A DNA stretch of 24,791 nucleotides, taken from the IMG/VR virus record IMGVR_UViG_3300030331_000425, positions 1-24,791 of that record; one strand, written 5' to 3'. The translations under genes were made by a program, and so were the position numbers. The stretch is from a virus. How positions within the stretch are numbered: the first letter of the stretch is position 1; every line of letters begins with the position of its first letter. The notes below the pieces were generated by a model that made no database searches, had not been told where the DNA came from, and was given only the letters and a program-made list of their open reading frames with translations. This document shows, piece after piece, positions 1 through 7,271 of the stretch.

Positions 1-47
1 AAAAGTCTATTCTCTAAAAAAGTGGTTGCTGCATTTGCTGTTGCCAT
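1..47 (-). CDS. 5' end of a phage protein, cut by the window edge
   Basis: Only the first 15 codons are inside the window. The start ATG (45-47) is preceded by AGGAG six bases upstream, and this ribosome site overlaps the stop codon of the gene at 57-704. The visible N-terminus begins MATANAATTFLENRLF. I recall marine phage proteins with a similar opening near the end of the head-tail connector block, often labelled as hypothetical or tail-related, but the visible part is too short to assign a function. The last gene seen in the direction of transcription. Confidence 0.6.
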   Translation of the reverse strand, partial: MATANAATTFLENRL

Positions 48-56
48 TTTCTACTC

Positions 57-704
57 CTATGTCCTTTGTGCTCTCGGTAGTCCTTGTCTGTAAGCATCCT
101 CGTTTTCTCTTGCTTCTGCTAAATCTTTAAGTCTTTGTAAATAAAAAACATAATTTTTTTCATACTGTGCAATTACATCAGGCTCACCTTTCATATAATA
201 ATAAGCTTCTATTAACGATCCGTAAAGTAAAGCAAAAGGTGCATTCGTACTTAGCCATGTTGTTCCATCATCTGCACCAGCAGTAATACTTGTGGGCCTA
301 TAATAATAATGTAATTCAAGTGTATAGTTACTGTCGGGAGTTGGGGCTACAATAAAGTTATTTGTATCAAATCTAGCATAATATTTTGGTAATCCAGTTG
401 TGGATGATGCGGGTGTATATTCTCTTAAGTAATTAACATCTTTTTGTAATAAAAAACTTTCAGATCCAGATGTAGTTATTTGCAAAGAAAAAGATGCTAG
501 ATAATCACTTGGCACTGTTAAAAAAGCATCTGATGACGTAAATGCACTTGTTACATTTTTTCTAAAAATATCTAAGTCAATACCTTTAAATATTTTTTCT
601 TCAGCAGCTTTTATGAAATTTGATAGATTATTTTCAAAACTAGTTTCACTGTTATCTGTATAATCTTTAATAGCTGTTTTAAGTGTTGCAAGTGTAAAGC
701 TCAT
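57..704 (-). CDS. Probable head-tail adaptor (SU10-adaptor-like)
   Basis: 215 residues. The N-terminal part (about 1-45) is a helical segment with the pattern AIKDYTDN..FENNLSNFIKAAEEKIF, followed by a beta-rich middle and a second helical region (about 150-205, with PFALLYGSLIEAYYYMKGEPD). This layout resembles the connector/adaptor proteins that dock below the portal ring in short-tailed phages such as SU10. Its position downstream of capsid and portal genes fits. The start overlaps the stop of the preceding gene by one base (TAATG), so translation is probably coupled. The family assignment is by remembered pattern, not by search; another head-completion protein is possible. Confidence 0.6.
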   Translation of the reverse strand: MSFTLATLKTAIKDYTDNSETSFENNLSNFIKAAEEKIFKGIDLDIFRKNVTSAFTSSDAFLTVPSDYLASFSLQITTSGSESFLLQKDVNYLREYTPASSTTGLPKYYARFDTNNFIVAPTPDSNYTLELHYYYRPTSITAGADDGTTWLSTNAPFALLYGSLIEAYYYMKGEPDVIAQYEKNYVFYLQRLKDLAEARENEDAYRQGLPRAQRT

Positions 705-1195
705 TAGCTTGTTATTGATGTTGGTCCTGCACTAGCAAGTCCTCCACCACCTTTCTGAGTGATTGTTGCGGTTACTCCTGATGAAAACGAATAATTGTTC
801 GTATCTATATTTGTGATTGTAAATCCAGAAGCAGAGTTAATTGTTGTTGCAGCTATACCTCCAACACTAATTGCATCTCTAAATCTAACTGTATCGCTTG
901 TTGATCTGCCATGATTTGGCTCATTAACTGTGATTGTTGCTGAACTAACAGTCGTAGAAAATGCGTTTAATGGCAACAAATTAGGCACTGATGTTTCAGT
1001 TCTGTCAGGCCTAGCATCTCTTATTGCCTCATTATCAGCTCTTACGTTTGCAGGCTCTAGTTGTGAATGTTTTTCTTCGTACTCATCTTTACCAACAATA
1101 GATCCATTCCACTCTTTTCGAGTGTCTTTGATTTTATATCTAAAACCAGACCTATCAGATATTCTATAAGCATATTTTCCACTAGCAAAAGCCAT
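704..1195 (-). CDS. Structural-block protein with beta-rich C-terminal domain
   Basis: 163 residues from ATG at 1195; an in-frame TTG lies one codon upstream, but the ATG overlaps the previous stop (TGATG). The first 65 residues are charged and rich in Arg and Lys (SGKYAYRISDRSGFRYKIKD, then EWNGSIVGKDEYEEKH). Residues 80-150 look like a small beta domain with alternating Ser/Thr and a G-x-x-x-T-I-N turn, like the FCCH-type domains often annotated in marine phage proteins. I do not know its function; a minor virion or connector protein is likely from its position between two adaptor-like genes. A 14-bp match to the palindrome of the GC-rich array lies inside this gene (788-801). Confidence 0.6.
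   Translation of the reverse strand: MAFASGKYAYRISDRSGFRYKIKDTRKEWNGSIVGKDEYEEKHSQLEPANVRADNEAIRDARPDRTETSVPNLLPLNAFSTTVSSATITVNEPNHGRSTSDTVRFRDAISVGGIAATTINSASGFTITNIDTNNYSFSSGVTATITQKGGGGLASAGPTSITS
788..801 (-). repeat. Isolated copy of the array palindrome variant inside a gene
   Basis: Minus strand reads CGAACAATTATTCG, identical to the variant seen at 21410, 21464 and 22393 in the array. Here it is coding sequence (Asn-Asn-Tyr-Ser), so a chance match is possible, but an exact 14-mer match elsewhere in 25 kb is unexpected. Confidence 0.45.
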
Positions 1196-1863
1196 CAACC
1201 TACCTTATAATAATCTAATTTTGGCACTACATTGAACGCAGATCTATCTCTATCTTCAGCCATTGCTCTATCAAACTCTTCTTCATAGACAGTTTTTAAC
1301 AACTGAATCCTATCTGGTGCTCTTTTCATAGCTATATAATAAGCCAAACCAGCGGTAAAACACGGAAAAAATCTAAATGGTATTTCCATTGTGTTTACTT
1401 GTGTATCGGCATCTTGTATTCGTGTTAGTGCATCATAAACAATTACATCTGTGCTGTTTTCAGGTGTAGGAAACAACTTAAGATTAGGCGTAATTTGCCT
1501 ATCTAAAAAATATTGCGTAGGTCTTCCAGTTGAGGTTTTGTTTGGTAAGTTTAAAAAAGCATCACGACTAATTCTTGTCATCGTAAAATCTGTGCCACTA
1601 CGCCTTACAACTAAAGACAATATATCTATTAAGTCAGTTCCAAGACTATATTCAGAATCATCTGCTGTAAGAGCCTGTGTCCTCTGCTCAATTGTCCACT
1701 GGTTAAGTCCACGATTTGCCCAATCTGCCAACATGATATTGATAGAACGCCTTGCAGTTTGCAAATCGTAGCCTGTCTTAGCTTCTAATCCACATCTTTC
1801 AAAAGCTTCCTCAATATACTCAGCTACATCTAATTCGAAGTTTGTTGAGCTTGATGTTGCCAT
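1195..1863 (-). CDS. Probable head-tail connector / adaptor protein
   Basis: 222 residues. The N-terminal 50 residues are helical (FELDVAEYIEEAFERCGLEA, then TARRSINIMLADWANRGLN), followed by a beta-rich middle (75-140) and a final helical part with FRFFPCFTAGLAYYIAMKRA. This helix-sheet-helix order is shared with the protein at 57-704 and is typical of the ring proteins that complete the phage head under the portal. Two adaptor-like paralogues in one head-tail block suggest two stacked rings. It begins four bases after the stop of the preceding gene, so it belongs to the same transcript. The fold assignment is inference from pattern and context. Confidence 0.6.
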   Translation of the reverse strand: MATSSSTNFELDVAEYIEEAFERCGLEAKTGYDLQTARRSINIMLADWANRGLNQWTIEQRTQALTADDSEYSLGTDLIDILSLVVRRSGTDFTMTRISRDAFLNLPNKTSTGRPTQYFLDRQITPNLKLFPTPENSTDVIVYDALTRIQDADTQVNTMEIPFRFFPCFTAGLAYYIAMKRAPDRIQLLKTVYEEEFDRAMAEDRDRSAFNVVPKLDYYKVG

Positions 1864-1866
1864 GTT

Positions 1867-2535
1867 TTAATCCTTATATAAATTATCAAACGTAACACTA
1901 GGGTCCATATAACTATTATCACACTCTGCGTTATGAATCCACTGACTTGGTTTAAAATCAGGTGCACCATCACCAGTTTCCCACAAGGCAGGACTTGTTG
2001 CACGAACTCTATTATTAGGTAATGCTACTATATTTCCAGTCCATTTACCAGCATCAGTTAATTCAATAACATGACTTTGTTTATGTTGTGCGGGGTCGTC
2101 AGCTATATCAGATTCTGTATAATCTACAGTAAAAAGATATTTTCCTGTGTAAAATTTACCATCAATCTTACATTTCCAAGGACTTGAACTTACTCTATCC
2201 ATTTTAATTATTGAGTGATAATGTGAGCTACAATCCCAAGGTTGAACTAAATGAACAAGCATAGGCTCTGGCCATTCTTTTAGAGGGGTGTCTGCAACTA
2301 AAGCTGTAATTGGCATTCTAGCCCACATAGCACCACCGTTCACGTTTTGACTTTCATCAAAATCTGACTCACAACCTGTAAATATAACTTGAAAACTCAA
2401 ACACCTATCAGGTACAGTTGTGACTGCTATAGCCATAGCGTGTAAAAATTCTCCGTGGTATTTTTCGTGGTTGTGTGTGTACTCTTTTCTCACCCAACAT
2501 TTAAAATGAGGGATGTTACTTTGCAAATAGGGCAC
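1867..2535 (-). CDS. Conserved-looking phage protein of unknown function
   Basis: 222 residues from a GTG start that follows directly on the stop of the Lys/Gly-rich gene (TAA then GTG). The sequence is mixed alpha/beta with many aromatic residues and several His and Cys (HFKCWVRKEYTHNHEKYHGE near the start; a second WDCSSHYHSIIK near residue 100). A conserved Cys/His content could bind metal, but no known motif is complete. It resembles proteins I recall in the structural block of uncultured marine phages, none with a known function. No signal peptide or membrane segment is seen. Confidence 0.6.
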   Translation of the reverse strand: MPYLQSNIPHFKCWVRKEYTHNHEKYHGEFLHAMAIAVTTVPDRCLSFQVIFTGCESDFDESQNVNGGAMWARMPITALVADTPLKEWPEPMLVHLVQPWDCSSHYHSIIKMDRVSSSPWKCKIDGKFYTGKYLFTVDYTESDIADDPAQHKQSHVIELTDAGKWTGNIVALPNNRVRATSPALWETGDGAPDFKPSQWIHNAECDNSYMDPSVTFDNLYKD

Positions 2536-2787
2536 TTATACACGACCACCTTTAGCAAAACCCTTTTTCTTCATACCAGCAGCTCCGCCTTTGGCAAAAC
2601 CCTTTTTCTTCATAGCGGCACCACCTTTGGCAAAACCTTTTTTAGCCATACCACCACCACGCATTTTCTTTGCAGCCATGCCGCCGCCTCTCATTTTTTT
2701 GGGCTTTGCTTCGCCACCCTCCATCATTTTAGCGGCTTTAGCTAGTTCTTTTGACATAGCCATCATTTTTCTTGGACTCATTGCCAT
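2536..2787 (-). CDS. Small Lys/Gly/Met-rich repeat protein
   Basis: 83 residues, strongly basic and low-complexity. The second half is built of near-tandem units: MRGGGMA twice, then KKGFAKGG three times, ending in GGRV. A clear AGGAG lies seven bases before the ATG. The gene overlaps the end of the 183-residue gene by 10 bases. Such a protein could bind DNA or another acidic virion component, but this is inference only. It shares the Gly-Gly-small/hydrophobic motif seen in several other proteins of this window. The DNA repeats that encode it could expand or contract by slippage. Confidence 0.6.
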   Translation of the reverse strand: MAMSPRKMMAMSKELAKAAKMMEGGEAKPKKMRGGGMAAKKMRGGGMAKKGFAKGGAAMKKKGFAKGGAAGMKKKGFAKGGRV

Positions 2788-3329
2788 TTTAGTCTCCTAT
2801 AGTAGTTTTCACGTTGCTTATAAATGTCTTCAACATTGTACTTATCATAATAATTATCATAATATCCAAGTTTCTTCAATTTATTTGCACTTTTTTGAAG
2901 CTTACTTAGTCTTTGTACGAATATTAAAGAATATTCCTCACTGACAACTTCCTCAAAAGAACCATCATCTATAAGCTCATTTACGTCATCATCAGGGTGG
3001 AATCCCATCAACCAAATATCTCTTTGGTTAAATTTATTTTGATGTATTAATTCATTTAAATTTGTTAAATTATTATGAAAAACATCATTATTTTCAAAAC
3101 ACAAATCAATTACAATTATTAAATCTTTTGAGTCATGAAATTTATTAATTAGAGAATAAACTATGTCGTAACTTTCTGTGGTTTTAAGAGCAAAACCTAC
3201 TTTTTTATTTTTCCAGGCACTTTTAGCATAAGGGCAAGATGGTAAATTATTATAATTTTCATTAGGTATTTCTAAAGCATGCTTGGACCATTGACGTATT
3301 TCTTGACAAATTTTATGTTCTATGTTCAT
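2778..3329 (-). CDS. Unknown soluble alpha/beta phage protein
   Basis: 183 residues. An N-terminal part contains LPSCPYAKSAWKNKKVGFAL, then a predicted beta strand (DLIIVIDLCFEN, about 87-98), a strand-like IWLMGFHPDDDVNELID, and a C-terminal Tyr/Lys-rich helix. The alternation of hydrophobic strands and charged helices suggests a Rossmann-like or other alpha/beta fold, but I recognise no catalytic motif. The start overlaps the previous stop by four bases (ATGA). Neighbouring small basic proteins give no functional hint. I would leave it as hypothetical. Confidence 0.6.
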   Translation of the reverse strand: MNIEHKICQEIRQWSKHALEIPNENYNNLPSCPYAKSAWKNKKVGFALKTTESYDIVYSLINKFHDSKDLIIVIDLCFENNDVFHNNLTNLNELIHQNKFNQRDIWLMGFHPDDDVNELIDDGSFEEVVSEEYSLIFVQRLSKLQKSANKLKKLGYYDNYYDKYNVEDIYKQRENYYRRLKWQ

Positions 3330-3604
3330 TTCTTTTTTCTTCTCGCAGCTTGAACTCTTCTTGGCTTACCCGCTGGTTGACCTAATCTTTTTTTCTGTGA
3401 AATACGTTTTCTTTTTTCTGATGCAGACATTTCTGATGCAGTTTTTGGTGTCTTCGATGAAATACGTTTAGTTGGTCTGCAATAAGGAGTTCCACGTTTT
3501 TCACCCTTTTGTCTACCACACTTTTTACCAGTTCTTTGATCTTTCCAATCTTCCTTAAACCATCGTTTAAGAGCAAGACCAGCTTTTGTTTTACGGACTG
3601 CCAT
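3326..3604 (-). CDS. Small basic protein, DUF5872-like
   Basis: 92 residues, very basic. It begins MAVRKTKAGLALKRWFKEDW and contains a KKCGR..GTPYCRPTKRISSKTPKT segment and a final KKRLGQPAGKPRR. I recall this pattern as the DUF5872 family of marine phages and large algal viruses; the name is from memory. The two cysteines about 13 residues apart could bind metal or form a disulphide. TAATG overlap with the preceding gene shows coupling. A structural or DNA-binding role is possible given the charge; the function is unknown. Confidence 0.65.
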   Translation of the reverse strand: MAVRKTKAGLALKRWFKEDWKDQRTGKKCGRQKGEKRGTPYCRPTKRISSKTPKTASEMSASEKRKRISQKKRLGQPAGKPRRVQAARRKKK

Positions 3605-3891
3605 TATCTAAACTTTGTAATCTTTCTTCGATTGCTCATTACTGCACCACAACCTCTTGCAATATTAGGATTTTTTGATGGTCTTTTAACTTTACCTTTT
3701 GATACGTTACCGCCATTAGCCATAGTGATAACGCCACCCTCTGCTTTTTTCTTGGCTTTCTTTTTTTTGCCACCAGTTCCATAATTTGCTGCACCTACCT
3801 TTCGGCATTTAGCAATGGCTCCTGATGCATAAGCTGAGGGAAAAACTCTGTAGCGAGCTTTTACTTTATGATAACAAGCGTCTTTAGGCAT
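3604..3891 (-). CDS. Small basic Cys-containing phage protein
   Basis: 95 residues. The first 36 residues (PKDACYHKVKARYRVFPSA then YASGAIAKCRKVGAANYGTG) form a compact conserved-looking module seen, as far as I recall, in marine phages and algal viruses beside DUF5872-like genes. A Lys-rich linker and two Gly-Gly motifs follow (AEGGVITMANGGNV), and the tail reads IARGCGAVMSNRRKITKF. It overlaps the next upstream gene by 8 bases. The charge suggests nucleic-acid contact, but no function is known to me. Confidence 0.6.
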   Translation of the reverse strand: MPKDACYHKVKARYRVFPSAYASGAIAKCRKVGAANYGTGGKKKKAKKKAEGGVITMANGGNVSKGKVKRPSKNPNIARGCGAVMSNRRKITKFR

Positions 3892-4069
3892 AATATCTTC
3901 CTTTCAATACTTTCCAACATGTACACCAGTATTTTCTTTTCATGCACTGTGGACAATCTTTTAATGGTTCACCTTTTGCTCTTAAAACTTCTCCTTTTTT
4001 TAGAGGCACAATGTGCTTTTTCAGAAAATCCTTTAGGTCTTCTGCAATTGATTTTCCTTTTCCTAGCAT
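3884..4069 (-). CDS. Tiny protein with CPxC and CxC motifs
   Basis: 61 residues. A basic, amphipathic N-terminal half is followed by four cysteines (C39, C42, C49, C51) in the form CPQC...CTC, a likely zinc site. It overlaps, in a different frame, the 55-residue ORF at 3969-4136 by about 100 bases. Its ATG has GGAAG nine bases upstream. If only one of the two overlapping frames is real, the late part of this one (from about residue 25) is not duplicated by the other and still carries the cysteine motif. The function is unknown. Confidence 0.5.
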   Translation of the reverse strand: MLGKGKSIAEDLKDFLKKHIVPLKKGEVLRAKGEPLKDCPQCMKRKYWCTCWKVLKGRYYA

Positions 4070-4136
4070 TGCTCCACTTCCTTTTTTGTGGTGGTTTTGA
4101 GATCTGCCTGGACATTTGTGATCTGCCCATAACCAT
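3969..4136 (-). CDS. Tiny basic protein with a CxxPKGFSxKAHC motif
   Basis: 55 residues, found by reading the gap. Translation gives MVMGRSQMSRQISK, then KINCRRPKGFSEKAHCASKK and a Lys/Arg-rich tail. The Cys-x3-Pro-Lys-Gly-Phe-Ser-x-Lys-Ala-His-Cys module looks like one I recall in small phage and algal-virus proteins; the Cys/His set could bind zinc. The ATG shares a base with the stop of the preceding 52-residue gene (TAATG), which supports coupled translation. It overlaps the 61-residue gene at 3884-4069 out of frame. Confidence 0.5.
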   Translation of the reverse strand: MVMGRSQMSRQISKPPQKRKWSNARKRKINCRRPKGFSEKAHCASKKRRSFKSKR

Positions 4137-4294
4137 TAAAAAAACTTCTCAAGAACTGCCACCCCTATTATAACTCCATAAATACCCCATAACCGAGTAT
4201 CAAGTTTGTTAAGTTTGTTGTTAATGCCATCAAATCTAGCATTACATACTGACTCATGTTTTTCCAACATTTTTAATAATTCTTTACTTGTCAT
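4136..4294 (-). CDS. Small coiled-coil membrane protein, XhlA-like
   Basis: 52 residues, found by reading between longer genes. An N-terminal charged helix (MTSKELLKMLEKHE), a second heptad-like stretch (FDGINNKLNKLDTRL) and one C-terminal hydrophobic segment (WGIYGVIIGVAVLEKFF) give the layout of XhlA-type haemolysin/holin-helper proteins. It would sit in the inner membrane with the N-terminal helix in the cytoplasm. The ATG directly follows the stop of the 94-residue gene, with GGAAG eight bases upstream. A role in lysis is inference from layout; the main holin candidate lies elsewhere (9534-9929). Confidence 0.6.
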   Translation of the reverse strand: MTSKELLKMLEKHESVCNARFDGINNKLNKLDTRLWGIYGVIIGVAVLEKFF

Positions 4295-4579
4295 CTAACA
4301 CTTCCATCTTCTTCTAGCTTGTCTTAAACGACTATTGGGATTTTTAGCCGCTTTAGGAAATTTTTTCATTTGACCTGCCGACCTCGCACAAAATGACTTT
4401 CTTCTTTTTGCTGCTTTGCTACCAGGTTTAACTTTACCTGTAACAGCGGTTTTTAACTTGCTGCCTGGATTATCTTTACGATATTTTGCAACACCTGCTT
4501 TTGTCATTCCCGCCCCCTTTTTTGTGGGGCGGAAATACTTTTTAGTTTTAGGCGGTTGCTTGTCAGGCTTCCTTGCCAT
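4295..4579 (-). CDS. Small basic protein, DUF6321-like
   Basis: 94 residues, almost half Lys/Arg plus Gly/Ala. Key segments are GAGMTKAGVAKYRKDNPGSK, LKTAVTGKVKPGSKAAKRRK, SFCARSAGQMKKFPKAAK and a C-terminal RLRQARRRWKC. I recall this as a recurrent family in marine phages and large algal viruses (DUF6321, name from memory). The paired cysteines (SFCAR and terminal WKC) are typical. Strong charge suggests binding to DNA or an acidic surface. TAATG overlap couples it to the preceding gene. Function unknown. Confidence 0.65.
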   Translation of the reverse strand: MARKPDKQPPKTKKYFRPTKKGAGMTKAGVAKYRKDNPGSKLKTAVTGKVKPGSKAAKRRKSFCARSAGQMKKFPKAAKNPNSRLRQARRRWKC

Positions 4580-4983
4580 TATTCATAGCTCTTTCTAACT
4601 TGCATAATGATAGTATAGCTATCTGCTGATGAATGACCTACTGTAGTAAACATAATATCACCAGTTACACCAGAACTTGCAGGATTAGTTAATCCTCCAA
4701 AAGATGTATAATCGTGATGTCCACTTTGGTTTTCACCCAGCTCAATGCAAAAGTCGTCTGTTGAGGCATCAAATAAAACTTTAACTTTCATGCCGTTACA
4801 CTGCCACCAAATTTTTTCAATGGTGGCTCTAGTGCAAGATTCTCCTCTAGCGTTTGTTGCTAGAGCAGAAACATCAACTTTTTTTACCGCACTTTCACCT
4901 GTTCCGTCAGAAATATTAGTAAATTTCAAAACGGCATTTTGATGTCCGTCAACTAAAGTTTGTGAGGTAACTGCGTCTGCCAT
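4579..4983 (-). CDS. Probable virion protein, beta-rich
   Basis: 134 residues, no membrane segment, rich in Ser, Thr, Gly and Asp. It begins MADAVTSQTLVDGHQNAVLK and is mostly short beta strands, as in small capsid or decoration proteins. A consensus AGGAG lies seven bases before the ATG. It lies between another beta-rich virion candidate (4996-5625) and the small basic proteins. I recall the same opening in uncultured marine phage contigs, without an experimental function. Virion location is inference. Confidence 0.6.
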   Translation of the reverse strand: MADAVTSQTLVDGHQNAVLKFTNISDGTGESAVKKVDVSALATNARGESCTRATIEKIWWQCNGMKVKVLFDASTDDFCIELGENQSGHHDYTSFGGLTNPASSGVTGDIMFTTVGHSSADSYTIIMQVRKSYE

Positions 4984-4995
4984 ATTACTCTCCTA

Positions 4996-5625
4996 TTAAT
5001 AAACTGAATATTCAATTTCCAGAGTTGCACGGAAAGCAGTTAAGGCTGTATCACAAGCAGCACCTGCACATAAATACAAATTTTTACTTGCTATAGCAGC
5101 ATTTATATTTGGCTCAAACACATGAAAAGTGCCAGCAGTCGCATCTAAATCTATATCTATTTCTGTTACTGAATCTGTTGCAGATATTCTTGGATTAAAA
5201 GAAGCTACTCCTGCACCAACAATCTCTGTTCCAGATGATATTGCAGTATTAGTTGCAGTTCCAGATGTTGCACTTAGTTGTAGATTAGCTACTGACTGTG
5301 CATCACTTGCTGCCGCAGTTGTAATACCTATAACCACTTTATGAATGAAAAACTTACTTGCAGTTACTAAAGCATCTGGATGATCAGTATTTAATTCACC
5401 GAGCTCAACAAGAACATCATCGTCTGCGTAAGTAACTGATCCTGCATTAGTATCGGCAAGACTTATTGCAAATGTTTGAATTTTTCTTGTACCCATAGAT
5501 ATTAGTTGTCCAGTTGAATTAACTGAAAAACCAGTTTCTGTTATAGCACCACTTGTGCCGTCTTTATTGATTACATTGAATCCACCCTCGGAACGGACTG
5601 GACCCGAAAAAGTTGTATTAGCCAT
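4996..5625 (-). CDS. Probable virion / head decoration protein
   Basis: 209 residues, beginning MANTTFSGPVRSEGGFNVIN. The sequence is low in charge and rich in Ala, Thr, Ser and Asp, with alternating strand patterns, as expected of a capsid-surface or tail-fibre-like beta protein. AAGGAG lies seven bases before the ATG. It is the first gene after the major capsid terminator, so it may depend on read-through or on a weak local promoter. Opening residues match a recurring type in marine phages placed just after the capsid gene. Function is inferred from position. Confidence 0.6.
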   Translation of the reverse strand: MANTTFSGPVRSEGGFNVINKDGTSGAITETGFSVNSTGQLISMGTRKIQTFAISLADTNAGSVTYADDDVLVELGELNTDHPDALVTASKFFIHKVVIGITTAAASDAQSVANLQLSATSGTATNTAISSGTEIVGAGVASFNPRISATDSVTEIDIDLDATAGTFHVFEPNINAAIASKNLYLCAGAACDTALTAFRATLEIEYSVY

Positions 5626-5651
5626 GTTAATCTCCTTGTCTTGGCCAATGT

Positions 5652-5667
5652 CGAACTTAATTGTTCG
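5652..5667 (-). promoter_or_regulatory. Palindrome-like site between capsid terminator and next gene
   Basis: Minus strand reads CGAACAATTAAGTTCG: the array half-site CGAACAATT, two extra bases, then the second arm GTTCG. It is in the only sizeable intergenic gap of the late structural block, directly after the capsid terminator and 27 bases before the next start codon. A weak -10-like TATAGT (minus strand, about 5680-5685) lies just upstream with a poor -35. Together they could form a controlled promoter; this is inference. Confidence 0.45.
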
Positions 5668-5689
5668 TCAAGGTAATTTAACTATACAC

Positions 5690-5717
5690 AAAAAAAAGGG
5701 GTCTGAAAAGACCCCTT
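5690..5717 (-). terminator. Intrinsic terminator after the major capsid gene
   Basis: A perfect 9-bp stem (AAGGGGTCT at 5696-5704 with AGACCCCTT at 5709-5717) closes a four-base loop. On the minus strand the stem is followed by a U run (A's 5690-5695 on the plus strand, eight including the stem end). It lies 20 bases after the stop of the capsid gene. It would end or thin out transcription there, giving more capsid mRNA than downstream mRNA. Confidence 0.9.
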
Positions 5718-5736
5718 ATAAAATATGTAAATATTT

Positions 5737-6648
5737 TTATGCGGCTCCTGGAGAACCAAAGACACATCTTGGATCTGAAAAACCAAAGGCATAACGCTCT
5801 CTAGCTTTATATCTCATGTTACCTGTGTCAAAGTCAGCTTCCATGCTTGTGCTCAATGGTATTCTTTCGAAATATTTGAAACCATTAGGAGCATCTGTCT
5901 TTAAGAAAAACGCATCTGTATCAGTTAAGAAATGATTGATGGTATAACCATCTGGTATCATTCCTCTGTTTTTAATAGCGTTTAAATCATTATCAGATGT
6001 ACCAACTCTTAGAGTTGACTCAAGCAGTCTGTCTGCAACAAATTGCAATGCAGGTGGAACAATTAACTTCATTCCTCTTAATGCAACAATCATGTTTCTT
6101 TCATCAACAAATTGTGAAATGTCAATCAAAGCATTTTCTAATGATGTTTCATTTAGATCTGCCGCAGTTGATGGTTCATTTCTAAATGTACCACCACCAC
6201 CTAATGGATGGTCTGTTGCACAAAGCTCTTTGCCATCACCACCTGCAAAACTTGAATCAAACGCATTGTTTAACACAGCAGCAGCTTTGACTTGCTTTGT
6301 GTGAGACATTGATCTTGCTAACGCTCTTGTATATCTAGCTCCAAGTTGATCATACAAATTGTCTTCCATTGCCTCTTCTGTCAATGCAAAAGCTAATGCA
6401 ATAGTTTCCATTGTATATCTTGAAGTGTAGACTTCGTTTGCTTGATCAAACTGTACTCCAGCACCTTCTGACTTTGTTGAAGCATTACCAAATCCACTTA
6501 ACATGACCTCTTCTTCAAATGCTCTATCTGAAGATTCAGTTTCAAAGATTTCAGTATGCTCTTGATCATAACGATCATATTCCATGCCGAATAAAGCGTT
6601 AAGACCAGGTTCTAGTTCTTTAACTAGTTGTGCTCGTGATATAGCCAT
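5737..6648 (-). CDS. Major capsid protein (HK97-type fold, Mu gpT-like)
   Basis: 303 residues, near the usual size of an unprocessed HK97-fold shell protein. N-terminal helical arm (RAQLVKELEPGLNALFGMEY), then an E-loop-like region (45-80, with FEEEVMLSGFG), then a long spine helix (about 85-130, TIALAFALTEEAMEDNLYDQ) and a mixed A-domain with LIVPPALQFVADRLLES and a C-terminal strand YKARERYAFGFSDPR. No N-terminal cleaved delta domain is evident; a separate scaffold protein is encoded at 7726-8643. It follows a probable decoration gene and is followed by a strong terminator, as is common for the most abundant virion protein. Recognition is by pattern; I am confident of the class. Confidence 0.85.
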   Translation of the reverse strand: MAISRAQLVKELEPGLNALFGMEYDRYDQEHTEIFETESSDRAFEEEVMLSGFGNASTKSEGAGVQFDQANEVYTSRYTMETIALAFALTEEAMEDNLYDQLGARYTRALARSMSHTKQVKAAAVLNNAFDSSFAGGDGKELCATDHPLGGGGTFRNEPSTAADLNETSLENALIDISQFVDERNMIVALRGMKLIVPPALQFVADRLLESTLRVGTSDNDLNAIKNRGMIPDGYTINHFLTDTDAFFLKTDAPNGFKYFERIPLSTSMEADFDTGNMRYKARERYAFGFSDPRCVFGSPGAA

Positions 6649-6661
6649 AATCTAATCTCCC

Positions 6662-7246
6662 TTACGCTAATCCAGCAGACTTCTGTCCAAAGATGTGGTT
6701 TTGAATCACAACATAGACGTTAGTCGCATCTGATGAAACATCGTTATTTTCTGGATCTTGAGATATATCAATTGCTTTCACTGATAAGTTTTGCGTGGTT
6801 GCACCATCGCTAACATTTAACTCAGCACCAGAAATACCTGTTACAGTAGACCCTGCACTTGTATAAACAATGTCAAAGTTACCAAATAAATCTGCAATTG
6901 GAAATGCAGCATTACATTGAATTTCAAAGATAACATTTGGGTCATCTATAATGAAAGCCTCAATGTCTGAAGCATTTGTACTTGCAGGATAAAAGTTTGA
7001 AAAAGTTTCCTTCTTCGTGGTTGGGTCGGTAAACCTACAACCATTGAACACTCCAACTATAGGTACTGTACCACCATCAGCGTGTACTTCAATACCGCCT
7101 CCAGTTACTTGAGCAACCATGTCGCCCTGAAAAATACTAGTCCCGTAATTGGCAGCAATTCTATATCGGCTTTGACCACCAGTCCAAGGTGCACCACCTA
7201 TCATTCTGATTGGTCTCATACCGAAAGCAGCATCTTGATTTGCCAT
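6662..7246 (-). CDS. Probable capsid decoration / cement protein
   Basis: 194 residues, mostly beta, starting MANQDAAFGMRPIRMIGGAP. The N-terminal Ala-Phe-Gly-Met-Arg-Pro pattern followed by a beta-rich body with Gly-rich turns (QVTGGGIEVHADGGTV) is typical of small head proteins encoded next to marine phage capsid genes. AGGAG lies seven bases before the ATG. It lies between the scaffold-side genes and the capsid gene in the same transcript. Trimeric cement function is inference. Confidence 0.65.
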   Translation of the reverse strand: MANQDAAFGMRPIRMIGGAPWTGGQSRYRIAANYGTSIFQGDMVAQVTGGGIEVHADGGTVPIVGVFNGCRFTDPTTKKETFSNFYPASTNASDIEAFIIDDPNVIFEIQCNAAFPIADLFGNFDIVYTSAGSTVTGISGAELNVSDGATTQNLSVKAIDISQDPENNDVSSDATNVYVVIQNHIFGQKSAGLA

Positions 7247-7271
7247 TTTACTCTCCTAAGTAAGAATTTTA

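Noticed and set aside
3382-3576. 64-residue minus-strand frame within the DUF5872-like gene
   Set aside because: Different frame of a recognisable family member, with no ribosome site of its own.
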